From assembly GCF_002179965.1 (NCBI RefSeq), contig NZ_NGUQ01000015.1:310001-374000 (forward strand): a stretch of 64,000 nt of DNA. Reading direction: 5' to 3'. Below are positions 47,086 through 55,718 of the stretch, in pieces. Positions within the stretch are counted from its first letter, which is position 1; every line of letters starts with the position of its first letter. The notes under the pieces are model-generated. The model did not search any database and was not told where the DNA came from. It worked only from the letters and a program-made list of their open reading frames with translations. The position numbers were made by a program, and so were the translations under genes. The stretch comes from Pandoraea sp. PE-S2T-3 (GTDB taxonomy: Bacteria > Pseudomonadota > Gammaproteobacteria > Burkholderiales > Burkholderiaceae).

Positions 47086-49245
47086 TCAGGTCCCCGCCTC
47101 GCCCGGCAAGCGCTGCCGACCGGTCAATGCGTCGCGTGCGCCGGGCTTCGATGTCGGCACGACCAGCGACTGGTAGGCAATATCGACAGGATCGATACAC
47201 TCGGCGGCTTTCAGCAGGCAGCCGGACAGATCATCAGGCGTCCGGCATCGATCCAGGTCCTCGAACAACGCCACACCGAAGTCGCGCCACAACGTCTCTG
47301 TCGCCATGTCCCGAACACGTTTCTGAACGGGCCCTTGCTCGAAACCGTCAACCCATTCGTTCAGGAGGTCGACGCGGCTCACGATCGTATGGATCACCTT
47401 TTCGCTGAGCGCATAGCCCGCATCGACCACGTCGAGCAAGCGCTCGAAGTCAGCGCGGCGCGCCTCGCTCCTCGTCGCGAATGGATCCGTCTTGGCCGAT
47501 ATCAGATTCGAGGCGATACGGCAGCACCGGCCGGCAATGGCAGGCGGCCGCCCCGAAGACAGATCTAACTGCAAGCGGGCATGCTGGATGACCTTGTCTC
47601 GTGAGCCTTCGGTGTCCCAAAACACGGCAAGCGGCCTGCACAGCGCCGAAATCCACTCATGCTTCTCACGCTGCGCTTTCGAAAGGGGTGGATTCACCAG
47701 ATGGCCGAAACGATCGTAACGGGGCGGTGGCGGACTTTTGGGGAGTGGTGGCGGAACATCCATGTCGGCGCCCTGCGTCGTGTCAACCTCTCCCCGCGGG
47801 GGGTCTCCGGCATCCGCGTTGTCGGTGGTCTCAACAACCGTCTCGATCACCGTCTCAATGGCCCTCTCGATCTCAATCTCGACGTCCGACGGCATCTCCG
47901 ATTCCGCGTCGGCCTCGACATCGCCTTCCTCGTCCGTATCGACGTCCGTCCCATACGCTACTGTGCCCTCGCTACTTGCCTGGTGCACCTGCACGACGGC
48001 GCGATGCAACGGCGTGATGCGTCCCTGTTCCGTACGCGGCGCTTCATTGCCATCCGTACTCCATCGCCGCACGTGCAGCCCTGCGGCAAGCCTTGGCAGC
48101 ACCTCCGGTTGTTCCTCAGGCCGCGCCTCGAAGGTCACGGCTGGCGTGTCGTCGATCTTCGCGTCGTCCGGCACCATGCAGGGGACATCGACGGCGCATC
48201 TCCCGGCGCGCACATCGTCCACGACCGCCAGAAGTCTCGTCGCTTCGTCCTTCCAGTACATGAGATCGCGCGCACGGGCCAGCACCCATTGCCGGCCATC
48301 GCCGTCCCCTTCGTAAATCGGCGCGTCGGCAAGCAGGAAAGTGTTTTCCTGGCAGCCGAATCCGCGATCGCGCAGCCCGTCCAATGTGATGGCGGTCGAC
48401 GCCGGGAGGCCGAGCAATAACGAGAGACTCGCGGCCTCGATACGGGCTCGCCTTTGCTTGCTCGCGAAGACAGAGCGCGTCGCCGCTGGCTTCAGCACAT
48501 ACCGGTCGCCACGCCTCGCCAATCGCAACGGCACGCGCTCGCCACCGGTCAAGCGTTCTCGTTGCGCGACAGTGGTCAATTCATTCAATACCTTGACCTC
48601 GGCGAGCTCGCGATCCAGTAGCGCCAGTCGACTGCGCAGTGAGATTTCAGTCGTATCGAGCGCCTTGTCCCGCAGGTCTGACAAATGCTGCCGGGTTTCT
48701 GCCCACGTGACACCATCGGGTGCGTCGTCCGCGCCCTTCACGAGGGCTTCGGCAGCATTGACGGCATCGTCCAACGCACTGATCGCCCCCAGTTGCTTGA
48801 TATGCGAATCCACGCCGAATGCGCGCAAATGCGTCGTGTGTACGAGTTCGTCCTTGCCCGCGCGTAACAAGGTCCGGTAACGCGAAAACTCGGACATCAG
48901 CACGGCGCGCTCGTACCCTACGAAATTCTCGTTCCACGTACCAAGGGTGTTACGTATCGCGTCCGGCATCGAAGCGTCCGCCTTGATGCCCTGCGCCACT
49001 TTCTCCTGCCCCTCGCGCTGTTTGGCCCACTCGCCAAAAGACACGCAGACGTCTCCGTCCGGGGTTCGATAAGTGCGCTCGGGGTATTTCACCCACGCTT
49101 TACCCGCAAGCTTTGGCGGCGCTTGTCCCACGGCGGCAATATCACCGGCCAATGATCCGGCGTCATCGAACGGCCTCGTTACGTGCCTGATGAGAACCGG
49201 TGTTGATCCGCGGGGTGCCCCGACACCCAATGCATGCTCACTCAT
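47086..49245 (-). CDS. Unknown large protein, longer member of the same pair (effector-like)
   Basis: A 719-residue protein with no recognisable enzymatic motif. Regions seen: a polar N terminus; helical segments near 140-230; the block homologous to the neighbour (240-297); a long acidic low-complexity stretch (about 435-495, rich in D, E, T and V); a proline-rich linker PPPLPKSPPPPRYDRFG near 498-514; and a helical C-terminal domain (about 520-700). The start at 49245 is fixed by AAGGAGACTAAT. An in-frame upstream extension is not supported. Such mixed composition is common in type III effectors, but no secretion genes are in this window. Confidence 0.75.
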   Translation of the reverse strand: MSEHALGVGAPRGSTPVLIRHVTRPFDDAGSLAGDIAAVGQAPPKLAGKAWVKYPERTYRTPDGDVCVSFGEWAKQREGQEKVAQGIKADASMPDAIRNTLGTWNENFVGYERAVLMSEFSRYRTLLRAGKDELVHTTHLRAFGVDSHIKQLGAISALDDAVNAAEALVKGADDAPDGVTWAETRQHLSDLRDKALDTTEISLRSRLALLDRELAEVKVLNELTTVAQRERLTGGERVPLRLARRGDRYVLKPAATRSVFASKQRRARIEAASLSLLLGLPASTAITLDGLRDRGFGCQENTFLLADAPIYEGDGDGRQWVLARARDLMYWKDEATRLLAVVDDVRAGRCAVDVPCMVPDDAKIDDTPAVTFEARPEEQPEVLPRLAAGLHVRRWSTDGNEAPRTEQGRITPLHRAVVQVHQASSEGTVAYGTDVDTDEEGDVEADAESEMPSDVEIEIERAIETVIETVVETTDNADAGDPPRGEVDTTQGADMDVPPPLPKSPPPPRYDRFGHLVNPPLSKAQREKHEWISALCRPLAVFWDTEGSRDKVIQHARLQLDLSSGRPPAIAGRCCRIASNLISAKTDPFATRSEARRADFERLLDVVDAGYALSEKVIHTIVSRVDLLNEWVDGFEQGPVQKRVRDMATETLWRDFGVALFEDLDRCRTPDDLSGCLLKAAECIDPVDIAYQSLVVPTSKPGARDALTGRQRLPGEAGT

Positions 49246-49323
49246 GAAATTAGTCTCCTTGTCATCCGACCGGACGGTCTTCATGGCACGGCAGACTAAA
49301 TGTCTTCTCAAGTGCGGGATATC

Positions 49324-49339
49324 GTCCGCGAACGCGGAC
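49324..49339. promoter_or_regulatory. 16-base palindrome upstream of the unknown pair
   Basis: GTCCGCG (49324-49330) and CGCGGAC (49333-49339) flank AA. It is 79 bases before the ATG at 49245. It may be an operator or a short hairpin. It differs from the XRE operators further along. Confidence 0.35.
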
Positions 49340-49429
49340 TTTTGTATTTCGACAGCACCCGGGGTTTTGCGGTACGAAGATGGCGGCGCAGGAATGCGCC
49401 GCGCGGGGTGTGCGCTCAGAAGTGCGCGT

Positions 49430-50344
49430 TCAGAAACGCGCCAGCAATTGTCCCAACAAGGCCGCGCCTTCCTTGCCTTTAGCGGAGTCTGCCCACAAGC
49501 GGTCGATCATCGCCCGGTACATGCCCACGCCATCGGGCGAGGTCGTGATGGTGGCGATGCCGGTACGCAGGTTCGGCAGTTCGCCCAGACGGAACGGCGA
49601 CACCGCGACATACGCCTCCCCTTCCGCCTCGAAGATCTGGAAGGACTCGTTGGGCATGTTGTCGCTCACGATACCGATCTGCACGCCCGACGTGTCCGCC
49701 TCGAGAAACTCGATGATGCGTGTCACTTCGCGGCGCGCTGCCATCTTGCGTTCCAACTGCACGCCCGGTGGCAGCCCAAGCCGCCCCACGAGACCGTGGT
49801 GCAGAAACTGCTCGATCTGGCGCAGCCCGATCAGGCTTGTGACGGCCAGACGATGGCGCGAAAAACTCGCCTTGCGCTCTTGCAGAATGCCCAGCACACG
49901 ATCGATCGTCGTTGCCCAGTGCTTGTCGGACAGACGCGGGGGAATGCTCTCTTCGAGCATGTGACGCAGCCACACGTCGTAGTCGCTCGACGTCAGCAGA
50001 AACGAGATCGGGTCGAAATGCGCGACGATGCGCTCCGAACGGCCTTCCAACTGGCGCATGCGCTCGAAGTAGCTCACCGCCGAATCGTGATACTCGACCT
50101 CGACGCCCAGCAGGTTCGCCAGCGACACGCCCAACAACGCCGCGAGCCGCTCCAGCGTATCGATCTTCACGATCTCGCCGCGTTCGAGCTTGTAGATGGC
50201 CGCGCGCGAAATATCGAGCCGCTCGGCAACGTCTTCGCTGCGCAGTTCGGCGGCCAACCGGTAGGCGCGCAAGCGCTCGCCAATGGCCCGGAAGTTGAAA
50301 CGCGCGCCTCTCGGCGCCCGGGATGTCGTCGCGGTTCGGTTCAA
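49430..50344 (-). CDS. XRE family transcriptional regulator
   Basis: A 304-residue regulator. An N-terminal helix-turn-helix covers about residues 20-75 (IGERLRAYRLAAELRSEDVAERLDISRAAIYKLERGEI). The remaining 230 residues form an effector domain I cannot assign. The operator it probably binds, NGTCTA-N6-TAGACA, occurs at 50569-50586, 51935-51950 and 52416-52431. The first of these is in the divergent region it shares with the porin. Activator or repressor role is not evident, though operators beside start codons favour repression. Confidence 0.85.
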   Translation of the reverse strand: MNRTATTSRAPRGARFNFRAIGERLRAYRLAAELRSEDVAERLDISRAAIYKLERGEIVKIDTLERLAALLGVSLANLLGVEVEYHDSAVSYFERMRQLEGRSERIVAHFDPISFLLTSSDYDVWLRHMLEESIPPRLSDKHWATTIDRVLGILQERKASFSRHRLAVTSLIGLRQIEQFLHHGLVGRLGLPPGVQLERKMAARREVTRIIEFLEADTSGVQIGIVSDNMPNESFQIFEAEGEAYVAVSPFRLGELPNLRTGIATITTSPDGVGMYRAMIDRLWADSAKGKEGAALLGQLLARF

Positions 50345-50732
50345 ATCTCCCCCTGTTGGAATGCCTCGTCATGCCGCGCCGCTTCAGGGCGCTACATCTG
50401 CTGTGTCGACGGCGCACGACGTCATCTCACGCCCTCGCAATATCGTGCCGGGATTATACCGACGCACTCCCCCCCCGTGACGCCCGGGACCCGCTCACTT
50501 TCATCGCACCGTCGTTGCCCCCTCGCCAAGCCACCGTGACATCGCCGCCACGCCAATATTTTTCCGATTGTCTATTTTTTTAGACATCGGCACGATGCCG
50601 TGCAGGTCTGCCCCACACCACGGGAATGGCCGGTAGGGATCGACGTCCAGCGCAATTTTGGGGATGACCGGGCGAGCCGGCAGTGATAGCCTGCGCGCCG
50701 TCCAGAAATTTGTACACATAAAAGAGGGAATG
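50345..50732. other. 388-base divergent regulatory region, XRE gene to porin
   Basis: No gene is seen. It contains operator copy 1 at 50569-50586 (TGTCTA, six T, TAGACA), 147 bases before the porin start, and a plausible ribosome-binding site AAGAGGG for the porin. A run of eight C near 50470 is a possible slippage site. Confidence 0.6.
50569..50586. promoter_or_regulatory. Operator copy 1 of the XRE/orotate regulon
   Basis: TGTCTA-TTTTTT-TAGACA is an exact inverted repeat with a T6 spacer. It shares TAGACA and GTCTA with copies at 51935-51950 and 52416-52431. Position: between the XRE regulator and the porin. Confidence 0.65.
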
Positions 50733-51803
50733 ATGAAAACCTGGCACAAGGTGGCAAAGGTAGCGAAGGTGGCTGGCGCCGCCGCATTGGGCGCGGCCGC
50801 ACTCGCGACGACTGCCCATGCGCAATCGAGTGTGAGCTTCTACGGTCTGGCCGACGCTTACGTCGGCTCGGTGAAGAACCCCGGCGGCCAGGCGGCCACG
50901 GTGCAGCAAGGCGGCGGCATGACCACGTCGTACTGGGGCATGGCCGGCACCGAAGACCTCGGCGGCGGCAACAGCGCGCTGTTCGTGCTCGAGAGCTATT
51001 TCCAGCCGAACAACGGCACCTACGGCCGCTTCTCCGGCGACAGCTTCTTCTCGCGCAACGCCTACGTCGGCCTGTCGAACACCACCGCCGGCACGCTGCG
51101 GCTCGGGCGCATCACCACGCCGCTGTATCTGGCGACGATTCAGTTCAACCCGTTCAACAACTCGTACACGTTCTCGCCGATGATCTTCCACACCTACAAG
51201 GGTCTGGGGACGCAAGGCGTGGTGGGCGACTCGGCGTGGAACAACGCCATTGCGTACACGTCGCCGGGCTATGCCGGTCTGGCGGGCACGCTCATCTACG
51301 CGACCGGCAACAGCGCGACGGACCACAGCGCCAAGAAGTGGGGCGCTGCCGTGACCTATGGCAACGGCCCGTTCGGTATGGCCCTGAACTATCAGTACGT
51401 GAACTTCAGCAACGCCCCGGGTGACTTCGGCACCCAACTGCCGGGCGTGACGGGACTGACGAACCAGAACACCGCGCAGCTCGGCCTCTCGTACGACTTC
51501 ACCGTCGTGAAGCTGTTTGCGCAATACATGCTCGTCGCCAGTCAGGCGGCCAGCGGCAACTTCCATAGCAACACCGGGCAGTTGGGCGCCTCGGTGCCGC
51601 TCGGTCGCGGCAGCGTGCTCGCCTCGGTTGCCTTCACCGGCTCGAACGGCTCGGGCGACAACCAGCGCCGCACCACTTGGGCTCTCGGCTACGACTACCC
51701 GCTCTCCAAGCGCACCGACATCTACGCCGCGTACAAGTACGACCACATGAGCGACTTGTCGACCGGCCAGACGTACGGCGCCGGCTTGCGAATGAAGTTC
51801 TGA
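50733..51803 (+). CDS. Gram-negative porin (Burkholderia type)
   Basis: A 356-residue outer-membrane beta-barrel. The signal peptide ends AAALATTAHA (residue 30), then QSSVSFYGLADAYV begins the barrel. GLRMKF is the typical aromatic C-terminal strand with final Phe. Tandem ATGs at 50730 and 50733 follow AAGAGGG, and I use 50733 for spacing. Porins of this group let small anions or neutral solutes in. In this position it would serve uptake of the regulon's substrate. A hairpin (51836-51871) follows the gene. Confidence 0.93.
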   Translation: MKTWHKVAKVAKVAGAAALGAAALATTAHAQSSVSFYGLADAYVGSVKNPGGQAATVQQGGGMTTSYWGMAGTEDLGGGNSALFVLESYFQPNNGTYGRFSGDSFFSRNAYVGLSNTTAGTLRLGRITTPLYLATIQFNPFNNSYTFSPMIFHTYKGLGTQGVVGDSAWNNAIAYTSPGYAGLAGTLIYATGNSATDHSAKKWGAAVTYGNGPFGMALNYQYVNFSNAPGDFGTQLPGVTGLTNQNTAQLGLSYDFTVVKLFAQYMLVASQAASGNFHSNTGQLGASVPLGRGSVLASVAFTGSNGSGDNQRRTTWALGYDYPLSKRTDIYAAYKYDHMSDLSTGQTYGAGLRMKF

Positions 51804-51835
51804 GTCTTGCCGGGGGGCGCCTCGCGCGCCCTCAT

Positions 51836-51871
51836 CCGCGACGGTGCACGCCACCATTTGTGCCGTCGCGG
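51836..51871 (+). terminator. Hairpin after the porin, probable terminator
   Basis: CCGCGACGG (51836-51844) pairs with CCGTCGCGG (51863-51871), with further weak pairing inside. The T-run is weak, so efficiency is uncertain. Confidence 0.5.
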
Positions 51872-51934
51872 CGCCCTCTGTATCAGGGTTTCACCCAATA
51901 ATTTTCGCCTTGCCTGACCCTTTGGGTTCGTTTA

Positions 51935-51950
51935 GTCTAAATATTTAGAC
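51935..51950. promoter_or_regulatory. Operator copy 2 of the XRE/orotate regulon
   Basis: GTCTAAATATTTAGAC is a perfect 16-base palindrome. It ends 14 bases before the start of the small gene at 51965, so binding would block transcription or translation initiation there. Copy 3 is identical in these 16 bases. Confidence 0.7.
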
Positions 51951-51964
51951 AAATGGAGCATGTG

Positions 51965-52288
51965 ATGGATTTGAAGCTCGCTTGTGCCTGGTTGCAGCGC
52001 GACACCGTCGGCCTGTCCGACATCGAAGACTTTGCCGCACGCTGCCTGAACGCGTCGCGCACCGCCACCCGCGAATCGGCTGCGCTGCTCTTGCTCGCCC
52101 AGTCTGCGCAGGCATTTACGGAACGCCAGTCCGGTATTGCGACGAACGGCGAAACCTTTCACCTGTTTCTCGCCCGCAGCAAGGCCTATGCGACGAAGCT
52201 GCGTGATGCGGCCGAGTCGTCGGATGCCAGCTTTCTCGCCACGCTCAACGATTTTGCCGCACAGTTCACGACCGACGTTTATGTCTGA
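51965..52288 (+). CDS. Small helical protein of unknown function in the orotate regulon
   Basis: A 107-residue protein I do not recognise. It is predominantly helical, with LACAWLQRDTVGLSDIEDFA at the start and few aromatic residues, and no signal peptide or membrane helix. The start at 51965 has GGAG (51955-51958) six bases upstream. An ATG at 51953 lacks a site. It has its own operator (51935-51950) and its own terminator (52383-52407), so it is a separate unit of the regulon. Its job could be regulatory, but this is a guess. Confidence 0.75.
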   Translation: MDLKLACAWLQRDTVGLSDIEDFAARCLNASRTATRESAALLLLAQSAQAFTERQSGIATNGETFHLFLARSKAYATKLRDAAESSDASFLATLNDFAAQFTTDVYV

Positions 52289-52382
52289 ACATTCGGGCCA
52301 CCTACCGATGGCGCACGGTGCGCGATGCCTGACCCGGGCGCGGTACCGTGGCGTGATCGGATGGCCCGCTACTGACAGGGTC

Positions 52383-52407
52383 ATCGGACTGTCCGCCGAT
52401 TTTTTTA
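52383..52407 (+). terminator. Terminator of the 107-residue gene
   Basis: ATCGG (52383-52387) pairs with CCGAT (52396-52400), followed by seven T. It separates the small gene from operator copy 3 and the MFS operon. Confidence 0.75.
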
Positions 52408-52415
52408 TCTTGCTC

Positions 52416-52431
52416 GTCTAAATATTTAGAC
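52416..52431. promoter_or_regulatory. Operator copy 3 of the XRE/orotate regulon
   Basis: GTCTAAATATTTAGAC, identical to copy 2, about 86 bases before the MFS carrier start. It lies just past the terminator of the small gene, so it belongs to the MFS-pyrK-pyrD promoter. Confidence 0.72.
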
Positions 52432-52516
52432 AATTTTCGACGATCACTGCGGCGGCACAGCTTCGGGACTCGTCCATTCGTTCATTCGATCACTCGCCGC
52501 CCCACAGGACACGACC

Positions 52517-53773
52517 ATGGAAGTCAACCTGAATACCCCGGGTTCGCAGCGCACTGCTGCTGCGCCGTCCGACACCGTGACGCCCTACGCATGGAAAGCG
52601 CTCGCCGGGTCCGCCATCGGTTATGCGATGGACGGGTTCGACCTGTTGATTCTCGGCTTCATGCTGCCGGCGATCACGGCCGGGCTGTCGCTCACGCCCG
52701 GACAGGCGGGCGCGCTGGTCACATGGACACTCATCGGCGCAGTCGCCGGCGGCATCCTGTTCGGCGCGCTCTCCGATCGCTATGGACGCGTGCGCATGCT
52801 GACGTGGACGATCCTGCTCTTTGCCGTCTTCACGGGATTGTGTGCGTTTGCTCAGGGCTTCTGGGACTTGTTGGCCTATCGCACCATCGCCGGCATCGGC
52901 CTTGGCGGCGAGTTCGGCATCGGCATGGCACTGGCCGCCGAAGCATGGCCTGCCGCCAAACGCGCCCGCGTGTCGTCGTATGTAGCGCTCGGCTGGCAGA
53001 CCGGCGTGCTCGCTGCCGCCCTGCTCACGCCAATGCTGCTGATCCATATCGGCTGGCGCGGCATGTTCCTCGTCGGCGTGCTGCCGGCGCTCGTTGCTTG
53101 GGTACTTCGCAACAAGCTGCACGAGCCGGAAGTGTTCGTGCGCCGTACGGGCAATACCGGGGCAAACCGATCGAATGCGTTCCGCCTGCTCGTGAAAGAC
53201 GCCCAAACCACGCGCGTCAGTCTGGGCATCGTGATTCTGTGCTCGGTCCAGAACTTCGGTTACTACGGGATCATGATCTGGCTGCCGACCTTCCTCTCGC
53301 AGAAGCTCGGTTTCTCGCTGACGAAGTCGGGGTTGTGGACCGCCGCCACGGTCGTCGGAATGATGTTCGGCGTGTGGGCGTTTGGCCAACTCGCCGACCG
53401 TATCGGGCGACGCCCCACATTCCTTATTTATCAGGCAGGTGCCGTCGTGATGGTGCTCGTCTACGCGCAACTGACCGACCCGACCGTCATGCTGTTTGCC
53501 GGCGCGCTCATGGGCATGTTCGTGAACGGCATGGTCGGCGGCTACGGCACGCTCATGTCCGAGGCCTATCCGACCGCCGCCCGCGCCACCGCACAAAACG
53601 TGTTGTGGAACATCGGCCGCGCCATCGGCGGCCTGGGACCCCTCGTCGTCGGCGCACTCGCCGTGCGCTACTCCTTCCAGATCGCCATCGCATTGCTCGC
53701 GAGCCTCTATGTGCTTGACATGATCGCCACGCGCTTTCTGATTCCCGAACTCAAGGGCACCGACCTCGAATGA
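52517..53773 (+). CDS. MFS transporter, probable orotate or dihydroorotate carrier
   Basis: A 418-residue major facilitator of the acid/H+ symporter type. Twelve hydrophobic segments are visible; the loop 2-3 motif GALSDRYGRVRML lies near residues 81-93 and ELADRIGRR-like DRIGRRPTFL in the second half. DGFDLLILGFMLPAI near residue 35 is typical of aromatic-acid/H+ symporters. Its stop overlaps the pyrK start by four bases (ATGA), so it is the first gene of a coupled operon. The substrate is inferred from its neighbours: orotate is an aromatic carboxylate, which suits the group. Confidence 0.86.
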   Translation: MEVNLNTPGSQRTAAAPSDTVTPYAWKALAGSAIGYAMDGFDLLILGFMLPAITAGLSLTPGQAGALVTWTLIGAVAGGILFGALSDRYGRVRMLTWTILLFAVFTGLCAFAQGFWDLLAYRTIAGIGLGGEFGIGMALAAEAWPAAKRARVSSYVALGWQTGVLAAALLTPMLLIHIGWRGMFLVGVLPALVAWVLRNKLHEPEVFVRRTGNTGANRSNAFRLLVKDAQTTRVSLGIVILCSVQNFGYYGIMIWLPTFLSQKLGFSLTKSGLWTAATVVGMMFGVWAFGQLADRIGRRPTFLIYQAGAVVMVLVYAQLTDPTVMLFAGALMGMFVNGMVGGYGTLMSEAYPTAARATAQNVLWNIGRAIGGLGPLVVGALAVRYSFQIAIALLASLYVLDMIATRFLIPELKGTDLE

Positions 53774-54624
53774 TTCAAGACGCACCCTGCCACTCGCCCA
53801 CGGTCGCGACACATCGCTGCCGCGTGGTGACCCATCGCGCTGTGAATGCCCGCTATCGTTATCTGCGTCTGCACGCCGACGCGCCGCTTGCCGACACCAC
53901 GCGCCCCGGCCAGTTCTATCAACTCAAGTGTCCGGTGACCGATCAGGAAGCACCGTTCCTGCTGCGCCCGATGAGCGTCTACGGCACCGGCCCCGAGCCC
54001 GGCACCATTGAGTTTCTCTACAACGTCACGGGCGTGGGCACGCGTGCGCTCGCCTCGCTGGCGGAAGGCGCATCGCTCGATATCGTCGGGCCGCTCGGCA
54101 ATACCTTCACGCTCGACACGCGCTGGCGGCGGGTGATGGTGGTGGCGCGCGGCGTCGGTCTGGCCACGATGGCACCGCTCGTGCAGCGCGCGGCGGCAGC
54201 GGGCATTCGACTCACCGTGGTGATGTCGGCACGCAGCGAAGCCGATCTGATGCGCGACGAATTCCTGCGCAGCGATATGGCCCGCGAACTGGCCGACGTG
54301 CATTGCGTGTTCGATAGCGACGGCTCGTCATCCGTCGAAGCAGTGGAAGCGCGCGTGCGCGCCTTGCTCAGCGCCGCCCCGCACGACGCCGTCTACACCT
54401 GCGGCTCGCACCGGTTGCTGATGCTGTTGCAACGCGTGGTGGCCGAACACCCGCAGATCGTCGCGGAAGTGGCGATGGAGCAGCGCATGGCCTGCGGCAT
54501 GGGCGTTTGCCTGTCGTGCGTACGCCTGTTCGATTGCGATGGCGACAAGCAATTCCTGCGCGTGTGCCGTGAAGGCCCCGTGTTTCCGATTCGCGATGTC
54601 ATCGGGGAGGTGGATTTTGGCTGA
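53770..54624 (+). CDS. pyrK: Dihydroorotate dehydrogenase electron-transfer subunit PyrK-like
   Basis: A 284-residue reductase of the PyrK family. An N-terminal FAD-binding barrel (PGQFYQLKCPV, FLLRPMSVYG) is followed by an NAD-binding domain, although the usual GGxG is here ARGVGLATMAPLV. The C-terminal 2Fe-2S site is C242, C247, C250 and C266 in CGMGVCLSC...VC. It transfers electrons between NAD(H) and the flavin of PyrD. Class 1B enzymes are uncommon in proteobacteria, which normally use a quinone-linked class 2 PyrD for biosynthesis. The start overlaps the carrier gene stop. Confidence 0.9.
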   Translation: MIQDAPCHSPTVATHRCRVVTHRAVNARYRYLRLHADAPLADTTRPGQFYQLKCPVTDQEAPFLLRPMSVYGTGPEPGTIEFLYNVTGVGTRALASLAEGASLDIVGPLGNTFTLDTRWRRVMVVARGVGLATMAPLVQRAAAAGIRLTVVMSARSEADLMRDEFLRSDMARELADVHCVFDSDGSSSVEAVEARVRALLSAAPHDAVYTCGSHRLLMLLQRVVAEHPQIVAEVAMEQRMACGMGVCLSCVRLFDCDGDKQFLRVCREGPVFPIRDVIGEVDFG

Positions 54625-55627
54625 TCGTCAAATGACAACACGGCGCTCGCCGGACGCTGACCCACGCGGTCTTGCCGTGCCGGATCTGAGCGTTCGTATC
54701 GGCGCGCTCACGCTGCGCAACCCGGTGATGCCAGCGTCAGGCTGCTTCGCCATCGAGTACCGCGAGGCACTCGATCTCAATCGACTCGGCGCGCTGGTGA
54801 TCAAGAGCGTGTCGCCCGCCACCCGCGCGGGGAACCCGACGCCGCGCGTGGCCGAGACACCCGCCGGCATGCTCAACTCCATCGGCATTCCGAGCAAGGG
54901 GCTCGACGCCTATCTGCGCGACGTTCTGCCGCCGTACACGCAATTCGACACGCCTGTCGTGGTGTCTGTCTCGGCCGATACCGCCGAGTCGTTCGCCGAG
55001 GCCTGCGAGCGGTTGTCGCTGCCTGAGGTCGCGGCCATCGAAGCCAACATCTCGTGCCCCAATCTCGAAGCGGACGGCATGGCCTTTGCCATGCTGCCCG
55101 AGACCACCTACAAAGCGGTGAGCGCCATTCGGCGGCGCACGAAGCATCCGCTCTGGGTCAAGCTCACGCCGAATGCCGGGCAGATTGCCCAGATCGCGCG
55201 GGCCGCGGAGGATGCCGGGGCCGATGCCATCGTCATGGGGAACACCGTGCTCGGCATGGCCATCGACGTGCACACGCGCCGCCCCAAACTCGGCAACGTC
55301 ATGGGTGGCCTGTCGGGCCCGGCGATCAAGCCGCTCGCCGTTCGGCTCGTCCATCAATGTCATCGCGCCGTGCGTATTCCGATCATCGGCTGCGGCGGCA
55401 TCGAGACCGCGGATGACGCCGTCGAATTCATGCTCGCGGGCGCCACGGCCGTGCAAGTGGGTACGGCTTCGTTTCGCGATCCGGCCGCGATGGGGCATAT
55501 CGTCGACGGCCTTACCGCCTATTGCGCGCAGCATCAGATCGACAAGCTGGCTGCGCTCACGGGGGCCGTCGCCCTCGACGCGCAACTCACCGATCGCTGG
55601 CTGCGCTTTGCCCAGCAGTCCGGGTGA
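54617..55627 (+). CDS. pyrD: Dihydroorotate dehydrogenase class 1B, catalytic subunit
   Basis: A 336-residue FMN enzyme interconverting dihydroorotate and orotate. The catalytic loop NISCPNLEADGM holds the active-site Cys of class 1 enzymes. VKLTPN, GGLSGPAIKPLAVR and IIGCGGIETADDAVEF are the FMN-binding motifs. I chose TTG at 54617, because GGGGAGG lies six bases upstream and it overlaps the pyrK stop. The ATG at 54632 gives 331 residues but has no site. As the pair PyrK-PyrD works with NAD(H), it could run in reverse and reduce orotate for degradation, as in Clostridium oroticum. That use is inference. Confidence 0.9.
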   Translation: MADRQMTTRRSPDADPRGLAVPDLSVRIGALTLRNPVMPASGCFAIEYREALDLNRLGALVIKSVSPATRAGNPTPRVAETPAGMLNSIGIPSKGLDAYLRDVLPPYTQFDTPVVVSVSADTAESFAEACERLSLPEVAAIEANISCPNLEADGMAFAMLPETTYKAVSAIRRRTKHPLWVKLTPNAGQIAQIARAAEDAGADAIVMGNTVLGMAIDVHTRRPKLGNVMGGLSGPAIKPLAVRLVHQCHRAVRIPIIGCGGIETADDAVEFMLAGATAVQVGTASFRDPAAMGHIVDGLTAYCAQHQIDKLAALTGAVALDAQLTDRWLRFAQQSG

Positions 55628-55718
55628 CAGGGGACCCCATACGCACGCCCTCGTGATGTTTTGCGGGGCGTGCGTTGCCCCCTTCCCCATTGATTTCGTC
55701 ATTGCAGAAAACACGCTC

